Origin: Lepeophtheirus salmonis
Taxonomy: Eukaryota; Arthropoda; Copepoda; Siphonostomatoida; Caligidae
Direction of reading: 5' to 3'
Assembly: GCF_016086655.4 (NCBI RefSeq)
Contig: NC_052140.2
Location: 22,258,001 to 22,322,000, forward strand
DNA: 64,000 nt
The stretch's first letter is position 1; every line of letters starts with the position of its first letter. Below the pieces are notes generated by a model. It was given only the letters and a program-made list of their open reading frames with translations, was not told the origin of the DNA and made no database searches. This document shows, piece after piece, positions 54,493 to 63,868 of the stretch. The translations under genes were made by a program, and so were the position numbers.

Positions 54493-55130
54493 ATGCCGTC
54501 ATCATATGAGGAGATAAAGAGCTATAAGTGGAACGAGGAGCTTTCGAGGTCCGCCGTAGTCATGGCATTGGTTAATAATGGAGGTGAAATCTCCAATTCA
54601 ACGATTGATTCAACCTTAGGAGTGAATTTACGGACTGTTCAGCGTATCCGTAAGAAGCTAGAGGATACCTGGGATGTTGATGCCACCATAAAGAGGGCAC
54701 CCAAGGAGGAGGGCGCCGACAGGAAGGTCAGGGACACCGACTTTGTCGACAAGGTGAAGAAGATGGTTGAGGATGACCCTACCAGGTCCATAAAGGCCGG
54801 AGACATGCCTTGGGTGTGGCAACAGGACTCAGCACCCTGCCATGTGTCCAAAATCTCCATGCAGTGGTTAACCGAGAACTGTTATGACGTCGTAACCAAG
54901 GATTTGTGGCCTCCTAACTCTCCCGACCTTAATCCTTTGGACTATTTTGTCTGGGGGTATATGTCGAGAGACATACCAACAGACATCCCCATAGCACCAA
55001 GGCCAGCCTGATGGACTCCATCAAGGAGGTATTCGGCAACATGGACAATGAGATGGTCAGAAGAGCCTTTGGCCGGTTCAGAGGCTGTATTGAGGCCGTT
55101 ATTGATGCCAAGGGTGATTATATCGAATGA
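54493..55130 (+). pseudogene. Tc1/mariner-type transposase, internally deleted, one frameshift
   Basis: The longest open transposase remnant here. ATG at 54,493 opens 172 codons: MPSSYEEIKSYKWNEELSRS, HTH residues about 20-55 (STLGVNLRTVQRIRKKL), then DFVDKVKKMVEDDPTRSIKA. At about residue 96 the protein jumps (GDMPWVWQQDSAPCH) to the second catalytic aspartate and on to PPNSPDLNPLDYFVWG, the third acidic block. The segment with the first catalytic aspartate, roughly 150-200 residues, is deleted. Two extra bases (AT) in TATAT near 54,960 shift the frame and cause an early stop at 55,009. In the other frame the tail VERHTNRHPHSTKASL, FGNMDNEMVRRAFGRF, AVIDAKGDYIE ends at 55,128-55,130. AATAAA follows at 55,173-55,178. 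Confidence 0.85.
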
Positions 55131-55213
55131 ATGGCTACTCTATACCTATAGGCTCGTCATAGTTTTGATTTTCAATAAAAAAGTTAAAAAATGTATATTT
55201 TGTGTTGTTTTTT

Positions 55214-55254
55214 GTAGAAAAATATTTTGCGACAATTTGATCCCTGTATATTGA
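55214..55254 (-). repeat. Probable right terminal inverted repeat of the 54.5-kb element
   Basis: AAATATTTTGCGACAATTTG then ATCCCTGTA. Inverted this is TACAGGGATCAAATTGTCGC, the usual shape of a Tc1/mariner end (TACAGGG). No matching left end was found upstream of 54,493; the inverted ends at 54,371/57,827 are a different sequence. Confidence 0.5.
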
Positions 55255-55464
55255 GTTCGAGCTAAGTCCAAAGCCAAAACAAATAATTAATTCATTTCAA
55301 TATGGGAGTCAATTCATGATTATTCATTAAATAATGTTGGTAGTTGAAAAAGTTATTTATTTTACCTAATAGGAAATATATATTATAACCACAAAGTAAA
55401 TTAAATTAGTTTGCCAACCATAAATAGTTCGCATTGGTGGTGCTAATCAAGAGTATTATGTCAT

Positions 55465-55700
55465 GTTAAAAAAGAAGACAACGAAAATAAACATGGTAAC
55501 CCTGACAATTTGAATAATTTTTTAGAGGAAAACAGCTTAGACGTTATAATCGATCAGCTGCAAGCACCTGTGATAAGGTGGGTGGGCAGAATGAAATAAA
55601 AAAGGTCATTGACAAGAAATACTCCGATTTCGATCCTCTATTCTACTTTGACTCCAACAAGTACTTACAATTATAATTCTGCTACAAATCCTCAAGGTTT
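55465..55700 (+). repeat. DR1 dispersed repeat, one good unit
   Basis: AAAATAAACATGGTAACCCT, GACAATTTGAATAA, TAGACGTTATAATCGATCAG, CTGCAAGCACCTGTGATAAG, AAATACTCCGATTTCGATCC, TATTCTACTTTGACTCCAAC, TACTTACAATTATAATTCTG. A clear full-order unit. Confidence 0.7.
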
Positions 55701-56160
55701 TGAATATAATTGAATGTAATAGAAAAGGACTTTCACTACTCAGGACTTAAATAATAATGACAACTGCTAAGGAACAGAAAAGTCATTCTTCAGAGTATCA
55801 ACCCCCCCCCAAAAAATAAGGCGAGCTAAAAAAAAAGACACGGGATTTTCATCACTAGTTAGTAACATCTTTGTCCCATAACTAACAATTCTTTTCATTT
55901 TTTGTATGAAAATCACATTACTGACATCTTCACTCTGGCCACTAAACAGTTATACACCCTACCGATAGGCTACATAAAAATATACCCGATATCTTTGATG
56001 GCTAATCATATCAGGAGATAAAATCGTCCAGTGATGCTAACTGGTTGGATTTTTAGGCTCACATGTTTTTCTAAGGTCCTATAATTTTTATTTAATTCTT
56101 GATACGTAAACTTCTTTTTCTTTTCTGTTCATTAAGGACTCTGAGTAATAATAATAATTT
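55701..56160. other. AT-rich spacer, no gene seen
   Basis: C run of ten at 55,802-55,811. No coding region. Confidence 0.4.
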
Positions 56161-56164
56161 GTGA

Positions 56165-56545
56165 TAGAGTTATAATTGTAAGTCCCTGTTGGACTCTGAG
56201 TATAATTGATGACCGACGTCGGAGTAATTCTTGACTTTGTTTATTTATCCCCCTCGTCACAGTTTGCTCGTATCTGATCTAATGAAACGTCATGAGAGGT
56301 GATCTACTCTATTCTTAAACATTTTTTAAATTGTCAGGGATACCATATTGATTTTCGGTTGTTTTCTTGTTTGTTTTTTTCACATCCCCAAAAAACTCCC
56401 GATTAGCATAAGTGTGCATCTCCTGTTGGGGTATGTAAAAATAAATTTAGGAGCAGCCTAGCTGTCTATATGTGCTAATATATCAGGTACAAGCCTTTGT
56501 GAGAAGAAGGAAATAAACACAGATCCCACTCTGTATACCGGGCCA
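56165..56545. repeat. DR1 units in head-to-head arrangement
   Basis: 56,165-56,375 reads DR1 on the minus strand (AATTGTCAGGGATACCATAT, AGTCCCTGTTGGACTCTGAG on the plus strand). 56,440-56,540 reads DR1 on the plus strand (TAGGAGCAGCCTAGCTGTC, AGGTACAAGCCTTTGTGAG, CACAGATCCCACTCTGTATA). The two face away from a shared centre near 56,400. Confidence 0.6.
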
Positions 56546-56587
56546 ACCGTTATTATTTACCCATTTTAACACACAAAGTATTGAAGG

Positions 56588-57330
56588 TCATGGCAGGATC
56601 CTGGGTAAATTAGGAAACAACTTTATTAATTATTGATTCAAAACCAAAGTTCATGTGTCAGTCAACGCATCCGCCCTCAGAATTGATGGTGAGCTCCATT
56701 TGGTAGCATAAGTTGCTGCAGGCCCTCTGGATGTACTTGGTGCTCATGGAGGCCCGGGTCTTGTTTTCAAAGACCTTCAGGGAACGGTTGCTGTTGCGGT
56801 GTATCCTGCAGATCTTTGACTCCACGTGAACCTAAATGTAATAGTCTAGGGGGTTCAGGTCTGGGCTCTGCACCAGCCAGAATTATTTTCCCTTGAAGTA
56901 TATGGTGGCCTGAAGCCACTCTTGAGTTTTCTTGGGTAGGTGCTTCATCTTGTTGGAATACCCAGAGAGAATTTATCAACGATGGATTTGATCCATTGGT
57001 GTCCATAATTTTGATGTATTCATCAGCCTTCGGCCTGTTTCCTTAAGAGAACAACATTCTCCCTGTTGAAGACAGGGTCAATAGTAAAGGTCTTTTAATT
57101 AGAAAAGATCACAATGAGTCTGAAGGTTCTCCACTTGGACTTTTTTATGCTTTTCTCTCGCCAAAGGCCTCAGAATACGCCGCAGAGACTTTCTTCCTGC
57201 CTTTGTTAAAGCCCTAGACACATCTGAGTCTGACTTCTTCATCTTCTTGGTCATGTCAGCAATTGAGGAATTGGTATTTTTCTTGGAAGCAGACTTCAGG
57301 TGGTTGACAAACACGGAGCCCTGTCATGTC
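56588..57330 (-). mobile_element. Tc1-like element relic
   Basis: The outer edges GTCATGGCAGGATCC (56,588) and, inverted, GACATGACAGGGCTCC (57,330) resemble each other, as expected for decayed inverted ends. The transposase between them runs on the minus strand. Confidence 0.5.
56658..57320 (-). pseudogene. Tc1-like transposase, partial, frameshifted
   Basis: The minus strand reads FVNHLKSASKKNTNSSIADM, VSRALTKAGRKSLRRILRPL, AREKHKKVQ. After a shift LFSN, stop, KTFTIDPVFNRENVVLL follows, where the family has SDEKTFTIDPVFNRQND, so the first catalytic aspartate is mutated to N. After a deletion WVFQQDEAPTQE carries the second catalytic aspartate. Then KSPDLNPLDYYI-type text (SPDLNPLDYYI, stop, VHVESKICRIHRNSN) has the third block, and the tail TKYIQRACSNLCYQMELTIN ends with a TGA at 56,658. 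Nearly the whole order of the protein can be followed, but it is broken in at least four places. Confidence 0.8.
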
Positions 57331-57369
57331 AATCGTTTTGTCATAGTGTGTGCCCATGGTGGCGACTAA

Positions 57370-57560
57370 AATAATGTTTTTCTTGTCAAAATTTCCATAA
57401 TAGAGATGAGAAAATAATAACGATTGGCTGGAATTTCTCCAATTTCGATTCTTGATTCCACTCTGAACTCAAAAAGCACTTACACTTATAACTCAAGAAT
57501 AAACACTGATTTTCACTCTCTGTCATTCAGGAGCACCCAAACTAGTGACTACTTTATACG
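57370..57560 (+). repeat. DR1 dispersed repeat, 3' part of a unit
   Basis: TCTCCAATTTCGATTCTTGA, TTCCACTCTGAACTCAAAAA and GCACTTACACTTATAACTCA follow DR1 order. Confidence 0.5.
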
Positions 57561-57833
57561 TAGAAGCTCTCTTTTCAAGAATCATATAATTAAAAATAAC
57601 TGCATTGGGAAATTAAAAAAAAAACCTGTCAGCTTGTAAACTACCAAAACTCTTTACAAGACTCTTTAGTTCAATCTATTCATAAATATATGGAATTTTG
57701 GAAAATTAGAGTTAGAGTTTAGTCGAGTTTTTCAAATAATATTTCAAGGTAATTAAAATAACTTTGGAAAAAAACTCGTCTTCAGTACAGTCAATCTTTT
57801 TTGGTTTTCGAGTTCGAAACCAACACTATTATT

Positions 57834-58534
57834 TATCTTATTCGTTTATACTCAAAGCATAACCATATGAAACGTATATATATGTATATTTATATTTAAG
57901 AAGGGTAAAAAAAAGGACTTGACAGTTGAATCAAGTGTTAACTCAGTAGCAATCTTTTTAAAAAGAAAATACTTTTGCAGATTGTCAAGAAGACGAATTC
58001 CATTTTTGTAAATATCAATAGACTGGTTGCATTATGCATATAGTTACAGATAAACCTCAGACAACGAACATCCGAATCATTTATGCATAAACCTACTTTA
58101 TTTGCGGATAGGGTTATTAGGTCCACTTATCTCCACCGATCATGTACTAATTGACTATTTAATCTAAGGTCATTTGGAGTTACATACCAACAGAGTCTCT
58201 AATCACTGCCATCAATGAGCATATATAGTAAATAAATCCCCCAAAAATCCTCGGTTTTACTCTCTGTGTTTCATGAGTACACTCACGTGCGTAGATACTC
58301 AATACTTAGACAAACTCTCCTCAGTAATAAAAGTAAGAGAAATTCATTTGTATATGATTGGATGAGCCAGGGAGTACTTTATCTCATTGTTAAACCTCAT
58401 CTAAAGTCATATTCATTTTTTTAAAGTAAAGTACCGCGCTTTTTTTTTTTTTTTCTTTGTATGAGTTGAAATAAACGCCTGTGAGATTTCATTCATTTTT
58501 ACCAGCATAATAATTTACTGTAAATGTAGTACTG
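57834..58534. other. AT-rich spacer, no gene seen
   Basis: (TA)-rich at 57,875-57,893 and a T run at 58,440-58,454. No gene is supported. Confidence 0.4.
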
Positions 58535-58735
58535 TTTCGGTCTTTATTTGTTCGGAACAGTTCAGTCAAGTCTTTGGCCTCTCCTATCATTTCGTAAGAC
58601 TGCTCCTTAAGACAAATTTGTCCTTAGGAAATAGAAATTATTAAACAAAGACAAAAGTAAGTTGAGTAATGTGATACAGGACCAAACTTTTAAAGATTTT
58701 AGGAACGATATGGAGGACTGAACTGGACCGGAGCA
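58535..58735. repeat. GGACCG-type repeat with inverted halves
   Basis: TTCGGAACAGTTCAGTCAAG near 58,552 and, inverted, CTCCGGTCCAGTTCAGTCC from 58,730 form loose inverted ends about 180 bp apart. CCTATCATTTCGTAAGACTG and GGAACGATATGGAGGACTG match words at 39.2 kb and 13.8 kb. This looks like a short non-autonomous element of the GGACCG family. Confidence 0.45.
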
Positions 58736-59112
58736 ATAATGAACTTGAAATTTGTTTGGACTAAATGTTTTGTACGACTGCTGGACAAGAAAAACAGATT
58801 TTGACAAAAAACGCAACCACTCATTATGTCAATATTAAAAGCGTGGTACATAGGAGTAAGTTAGGAGGTCCATTATCATTAATTTTCATAATGTGTGCGG
58901 TCACAAAGATCCTATCCTTGAATTTGTATTAAAAACATATCTTTTATAGACTTCTAATTGTCAAGTTCATTGATATAATTTATGTATATCAAGAAAATCA
59001 CTAAATTACAAGTTTTTTATACCATTAATTTCGAAAATGTCAGTTATTATTTTCTTTCCTTTTTGCAAAGACCCGAATAATCCCAAGGAGAATCCACTTT
59101 TATTTCAACTAA
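58736..59112. other. Spacer, possible intron of the exon at 59.1 kb
   Basis: At 58,822-58,852 ATGTCAATATTAAAAGCGTG then GTACATAGGA is followed by GTAAGTTAGG, a good donor; it would code MSILKAWYIG in phase 0. At 59,047-59,070 there is an acceptor-like TTTTCTTTCCTTTTTGCAAAG. Whether either belongs to the open stretch beginning 59,113 is not clear. Confidence 0.25.
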
Positions 59113-59409
59113 AGTATACATATTGCCTCACCTTTATGGTATTTCAAAACCTTTCCTCCAAAAAGGAACAAGAAAAAAAGGCTTGAAGTACATGTCCAAA
59201 TAATCGATTGCACTTCTGCCAAAGATGAAGAAAGGGAGTTCAATGACTATTTGAAAGATCCGTTCCAAGTATTAGCATTTAAAGATAGACGACCTTGGAA
59301 CACATATCTAAATTATCCCCTTAACGTATGGCCCTTTGTTAAAAACAGTTATATGTGTGCTCAACCCCAAGACACTTATGGGATCATTTCAAGACAAATC
59401 AATAACTAA
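59113..59409 (+). CDS. Probable terminal exon of an unidentified host gene, 98 codons
   Basis: A 98-codon open frame that lacks an early start codon: SIHIASPLWYFKTFPPKRNK, KKRLEVHVQIIDCTSAKDEE, REFNDYLKDPFQVLAFKDRR, PWNTYLNYPLNVWPFVKNSY and CAQPQDTYGIISRQINN, stop at 59,407-59,409. It is preceded by a stop at 59,110, with a possible acceptor CACTTTTATTTCAACTAAAG at 59,095-59,114. Rich in K, D, E, P, W, unlike chance AT-rich frames and unlike any transposase here. Family not recognised. AT-only codon drift is not seen, so I consider it real coding sequence, most likely a last exon. Confidence 0.5.
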   Translation, partial: SIHIASPLWYFKTFPPKRNKKKRLEVHVQIIDCTSAKDEEREFNDYLKDPFQVLAFKDRRPWNTYLNYPLNVWPFVKNSYMCAQPQDTYGIISRQINN

Positions 59410-59902
59410 CATACAGCATCATCTTTAATTTTTTTCTAATTGTGTACATATTTTATTATTAGTTAAAAACTCGTAAATCCAAAATTTTGTCTATTTTTCT
59501 CCTCCAGTTGAGGATTTAGAGGCTTCTAAAGTTTCGCCTCAGCGCCACATGTTTAAGAAGATATCAGTCTACTTCAAAAAACCATTCAGAAGATGATTGT
59601 TTGATTCTTTTGAAGTATTTTATTGTATAAGGCAACAAAATTGAGTTTTTATCTAATAGGTCAATATTTTGACCTAAAAAAATCACCCACGCAACGCACA
59701 CATTTTTATCTGTAGAATCGAATGCATCTCTAAAAACTTATTGTAGAAAGTAAATGTTTATAAAATATCGCAAATGAATATATAAAAATTTGATTGAAAT
59801 TAAGAATGAAGATGTTTCATTATTATTTTATTTCTTTGGTAAAAATATTGACCTTGTCATCTGTGCTTGGTCGGTTCAGTCATGAATTATCTTGAGTCGA
59901 TA
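59410..59902. other. AT-rich spacer, no gene seen
   Basis: A possible 3' UTR followed by the 5' flank of the next mariner. No inverted end could be fixed. Confidence 0.4.
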
Positions 59903-60555
59903 ATGGAAGTGTTAAAGGAAGAAATTCGCCATATTTTACATTTTTACTACCTGAAAGGTAAAAACGCGTCATTTCTGAAGCGGACTGTGACTGGCGATGA
60001 AAAAGAGATCACTTACGTCAATGTTGAGCGACAGAGATCGTGGTCAAAAGTCAAGAAGCGGCTCAGACTGTGGTCAAGAAAGGATTGACCGCCAGGTAGG
60101 TGTTGCAAGGTGTTTGGTAGGATTGGCAGGGAGTAATCTACTATAGCAGCTACCCTATGGCCAAACGCTCAATTCTGCCCTGTACTGTGAACAAATCGAC
60201 TGTTTGAAGCTGTAGATCGAACAGAAGAGGCTTGCATTTGTGAATGGGAGAGGAATCGGGTTTCATCAAGATAATGCCAGGCTGCAAACATCTTTGATGA
60301 CGCCAAAGAAGCTCCGGGAGCTAGAAAGGGAAGTTCTTATGCACCATATACTCAAGATCTGGCACCGAGTGATTAACATGTGTCCCTGTCTATGACCAAC
60401 GCCCATGGACTTACAAATATGGCCTCAAGAGGATCCTGCGAAAATGGTTTGCCCGAGTTTGTTTTATTTCAATTATGGACAAAAGTTTCTAAGAAAGGGT
60501 ATTATGAGTTAGATTCACGTTGGCAACATGTTACTAAATAAAACGGGGATACTTG
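59903..60555 (+). pseudogene. mariner transposase (cecropia type), N-terminus shortened
   Basis: ATG 59,903 starts MEVLKEEIRHILHFYYLKGK NA with the normal first helix, then jumps to SFLKRTVTGDEKEITYVNVE (family PFLKRMVTGDEKWITY; first catalytic aspartate kept in GDEK). Then RQRSWSKVKKRL and, after shifts, TARxVLQGVW-like text, FHQDNARLQTSLMTPKKLRE (second catalytic D kept), MHHIYSQDLAPSD (PPYSPDLAPSD block) and KKGYYELDSRWQHVTK. The deleted part, about 130 residues, removes the second helix-turn-helix. At least four frame breaks and stops. The C-terminal two thirds can be followed in order. Confidence 0.85.
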
Positions 60556-62284
60556 TCTAAAATTGGATGATTGTAACTTGTCTTAGAACTCTTTTTCAAG
60601 AGCTGAGAACGATTGAAATAAACTAAAGGAGATTTTGAAAAGAAAGGCTGCTACAAATAAATCCCTTAATCATTTGTAATAGAGGGCGGGGTCACTATGA
60701 AATATCCTGCCATTTCGATGGACGTAACGCAAAAAAACGATATATAGATGTTTGTCCTATAACGGAGTTTATTGTAAAGAGCTGATAATATATCCCTGGA
60801 CGATATTTTAAAGTTTTATCATAAGCCCAATCCTCTTAACTAACGATTATCCCACTTTCCTCTCCGAAAAGAAATATAAGATCCTCTTCGAATTTCCTAA
60901 TGTTGAAGAAGTTATCTTCATTGGCGAGCAAGGCATATTGGAGAAGAATTATCTATGAACTCCTTCTAGTAGGAATGAGAAGTATTTGAGCGTTTCTTTG
61001 TCGCTAATATCGTTTATTCCTCGACATACTCAAAGTTCTTAGAGTAAAGCTTAAGTGATAAATTGGGCGAGAAATGCATTTAGCTCTAAACAAAATGGCA
61101 AATTGATTGCAGTTTATATTTCAAGATGCTTCTTCTCCAGAAATAGAAGAATTTATTTTATTCCACAATATTATTATAGCCTGCCTTGGGTTCAATACAA
61201 TGTCTGTTCGGGGTCTATTAGGTTCTTATGTTGGAGGTTTAATTGATGGAGAGTGAACTTGAATGGCCTTACATAGTATTATATGTGGTTGCCATACCTT
61301 CTATATCGAAAACCGAAATAATACATTTTACTTCATATGTAAGAGTAAATGGGTATCAGTGATATTGAAGTTATGAAATACCTTCCCCCGAAGGATACTT
61401 TTAGATTGTTTTATGGTCCCTATTAAAGATACTGCCCCAAGTCAGATTCAGTTATTGGAACTTTACCTATTTAAAGAATATACACTTAATAGATTCTTCA
61501 AAAGACGTTTTACACGCTTGAACTATATCCAGGTTTGGGGTTAAAATAGATGCAGTCCCTTGGTGAATTAATACTTTGTCAATTCACAGTCACTACAGAT
61601 AAGAGTGATCTTAATGACTTCCATGTGTCTAAAGCCTCAAGTTTTATCTTGCATTTATCCTCTCAAACTTTAGGTTTTGATAGGTTTAATGGGAGATTGT
61701 TTTTTCCATGCCTTTTTACTATATACTTACTATATTAAGATGAAACTTCCTGGGCATATTTTCTGGTCAGGATAGACCGATATTTTTTATATCGTGTATT
61801 ATTCCACTTTTATACATATAAACAAAGGATTTCCCGCGATTTTGCCTGGATCCCCAGATAACACTACAATGTTCTCAAAATCGTTGCTATAAAAAGTACT
61901 GGTTAAATGACAAGTCTACGTTCTTTGCAAATTTATCTATCCTTTAAAGGATAATTCAATTTTAAATCAAAGTCCCTGTATACAAAACCATAATTCCTAA
62001 TAGTAAAATGCATTCATCCTCGATTGACAGATTATAATTTAAACCCACGGATTATCTATTGACTGAATATCCAAAGTCTCTATAGTTATGTTGCTCTAAC
62101 AATGAGAAGAAGAAGAAGACAAAAAACCCAAGCCCATTGCATTCACCTGCACATAATCTACATACATTGTCAATTAAATCAATTTTGTATAAAAATAATT
62201 TTTGATGTTTAATTAATCGTGATTATATATACTTTAGACTGTTCCGTTTTTAAGAGTACATATATAGAATAGGAACATTATTTT
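60556..62284. other. Unassigned DNA, no gene supported
   Basis: Balanced-composition stretches at 60,880-61,250 and 61,430-61,720 have short open frames, but no domain could be recognised with confidence. Confidence 0.35.
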
Positions 62285-62530
62285 AGGGCGTCCACAGGAC
62301 TATATATATATATATGTGTTGTTGTTTTTTTGGCGGGGGGAGGGCTTGGTTTTTGGACTTAAAAATAATTAAAACATTCCAAAATATATAACTTTTGAAA
62401 AAAATAACAAAATCCATAGCTATCCACACAAAAACTTTATAAATTAAATTTTTTAAAAAAATCAAAGATTAAATTGTTTGGAAAAATTTCAAAAAATCCA
62501 TATCGTCAAAAACTTTTCAAAAATACTCCA
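62285..62530 (-). repeat. AT-rich minisatellite element (LC1), inverted copy
   Basis: GGGCGTCCACAGG at 62,286, a (TA)n run, GGCGGGGGGAGGGCTTGG then TTTTTGGACTT at 62,332-62,361 are the inverse of the terminal CCAAGC/CCCTCC/GGACGCCC parts at 35.9-36.0 kb. A-rich units with CCATAGCTATCCACA follow. A (TA)n plus TG run is inserted between the two terminal parts. Confidence 0.55.
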
Positions 62531-63323
62531 AACACCGAATAATTTAGGTAATCAAATTTTCTTATCAATCCGGCAGAAAATATAACTGGCGGCAGTCAAA
62601 AAATATAATCCTAAAAACAGAACAGTCTAATGTTTACATACCTGCAAAAATATTTGAGGAATAAAAACCTATTGACATTAAAATGACCTGTGTTTTTAAT
62701 ATATGATAAAAAATTTACTTTGATTGGTAGTTATTCAGAATTTTTGACAGATGGAGCTTCAAATCTTGTTCAAAGATTTGTCCTTAAATATGCATTTGCT
62801 TAACTTTTTTGATTAATTACAAACATATTTTGTCTAAAAAGAATCTATACAAAAAATGTCATTAGAGGTAATCTCTTCTCAGGGAAGTGAACAATGGGGA
62901 GGATGAAGGCTATCAGACATTGAATTAATTTTTCCATTAGAAAAATCATCGAATTTTGAACATTTTTTGAAACAGTTAATTTATTTCTTTTATAAAAGAA
63001 AATGTTCAAAATAAAATTATTTATATTACCACAAAATAAATATATATTGAAAATAAATTTATCAAATAGTAAAACAGTATTGTCAAAATTTGGTTTATTT
63101 GACAATAATTAAAAAAATAAAAGTTTGCTATAAAGAGTGGGGCCCCAAAAACTTGCATTGGTATGAATAAATTAAGAAAAACGTGATCTTGATGGAATCA
63201 AGAAAAGACAACTCAGTAGTAATTGGTCATATGTTTAAACAATATGCCCACTTTTACCAGCAATAAAGCCATCGACATGCTGACAAACAGATTGGCAGAT
63301 CTTGAGCATGAAAACTGTGTAAT
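62531..63323. other. AT-rich spacer, no gene seen
   Basis: An 86-codon minus-strand frame at 62,845-63,105 is F/I/N-rich and considered compositional. Confidence 0.4.
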
Positions 63324-63409
63324 GGAATCGACATAGCTCATGGACAACGCACTCGGAAGAATTTATTCTCTTGAAGTCAAAGTGCATAGGTTCGCGTCCC
63401 GGTCATTCC
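63324..63409 (+). tRNA. Degenerate tRNA-like sequence (tRNA relic or SINE head)
   Basis: GGAAT at the 5' side and ATTCC at the 3' side can pair as an acceptor stem. Between them TAGCTCATGG (63,334-63,343) fits the internal A box and GGTTCGCGTCC (63,389-63,399) fits the B box apart from one base. The D stem and T stem pair poorly and no convincing anticodon arm was found, so it is not a working tRNA. It could be a decayed tRNA-derived SINE. Confidence 0.2.
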
Positions 63410-63560
63410 TAGAGAAGGAAATATACTTTATGCATATGGACTTTACACAAGATTCTTTGGTTCGATGGAGTAAATGTAATACTATAAAGTTTGTTTATAC
63501 TTAATCAGTGCCACTCCATCCAAGCAATTAGAGGAACATTAAAATAAAAAAAAGCCGTGT

Positions 63561-63868
63561 CCATGATTTCATATTGACAGGTCGAATCTCCTCCAAATTT
63601 GAATAAGAGGTGCAACAAGCATTGTTCTCTTAAACGCAGAAATTGCAAAGTCCAGGATGTAGAGGACAGGGCTGGAGGAAGGCCAGAAGTCAGACATTTG
63701 GTTGCTGCAGATGCTTTACTTCCTCTTGGCTGTATGGGCCAATAATTGACTTTTTTATGTTTTAGAGAGTCTGGATGGAGATGTCAATGGTCTCTGCAGC
63801 CTTCTCGTCACTGACACAGGTGCAGAGGAGATCGCGCACACAATGCCTTTTTGTTGTTGCTCCTACAT
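63561..63868 (-). pseudogene. Tc1-like transposase, internally deleted
   Basis: The minus strand starts at 63,868 with M, stop, EQQQKRHCVRDLLCTCVSDE in shifted frames, AAETIDISIQTL, NIKKSIIGPYSQEEV. That is the N-terminal helix-turn-helix. The deletion follows, then FWPSSSPVLYILDFAIS (family SSPDLNPLDFAIW; V replaces the catalytic D) and NNACCTSYSNLEEIRPVN. The same type of N-terminus occurs in the scrap at 51.9-52.0 kb. Its 3' end is near 63,561; no stop is clear. Confidence 0.7.

Larger units (their letters stand above)
54371..57827. mobile_element. Composite interval with matching inverted ends, 3.46 kb
   Basis: AGTGTTGGATTCGAA at 54,371 is inverted at 57,813-57,827 (TTCGAAACCAACACT), 14 of 15 bases matching. 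Both ends are flanked by ATTATT (54,365-54,370 and 57,828-57,833). Inside lie a transposase pseudogene, DR1 units in both orientations and a minus-strand Tc1 relic, so the interval would be a nest of elements. Ends this short could match by chance in AT-rich flanks; the class is unknown. Confidence 0.35.

Noticed and set aside
61380..61740. Possible Bel/Pao retrotransposon RNase H remnant (VPIKDTAPSQIQLLELY resembling VAPLKxxxIPRLEL)
   Set aside because: Only about 16 residues resemble the family; no reverse transcriptase, integrase or LTR could be found nearby.
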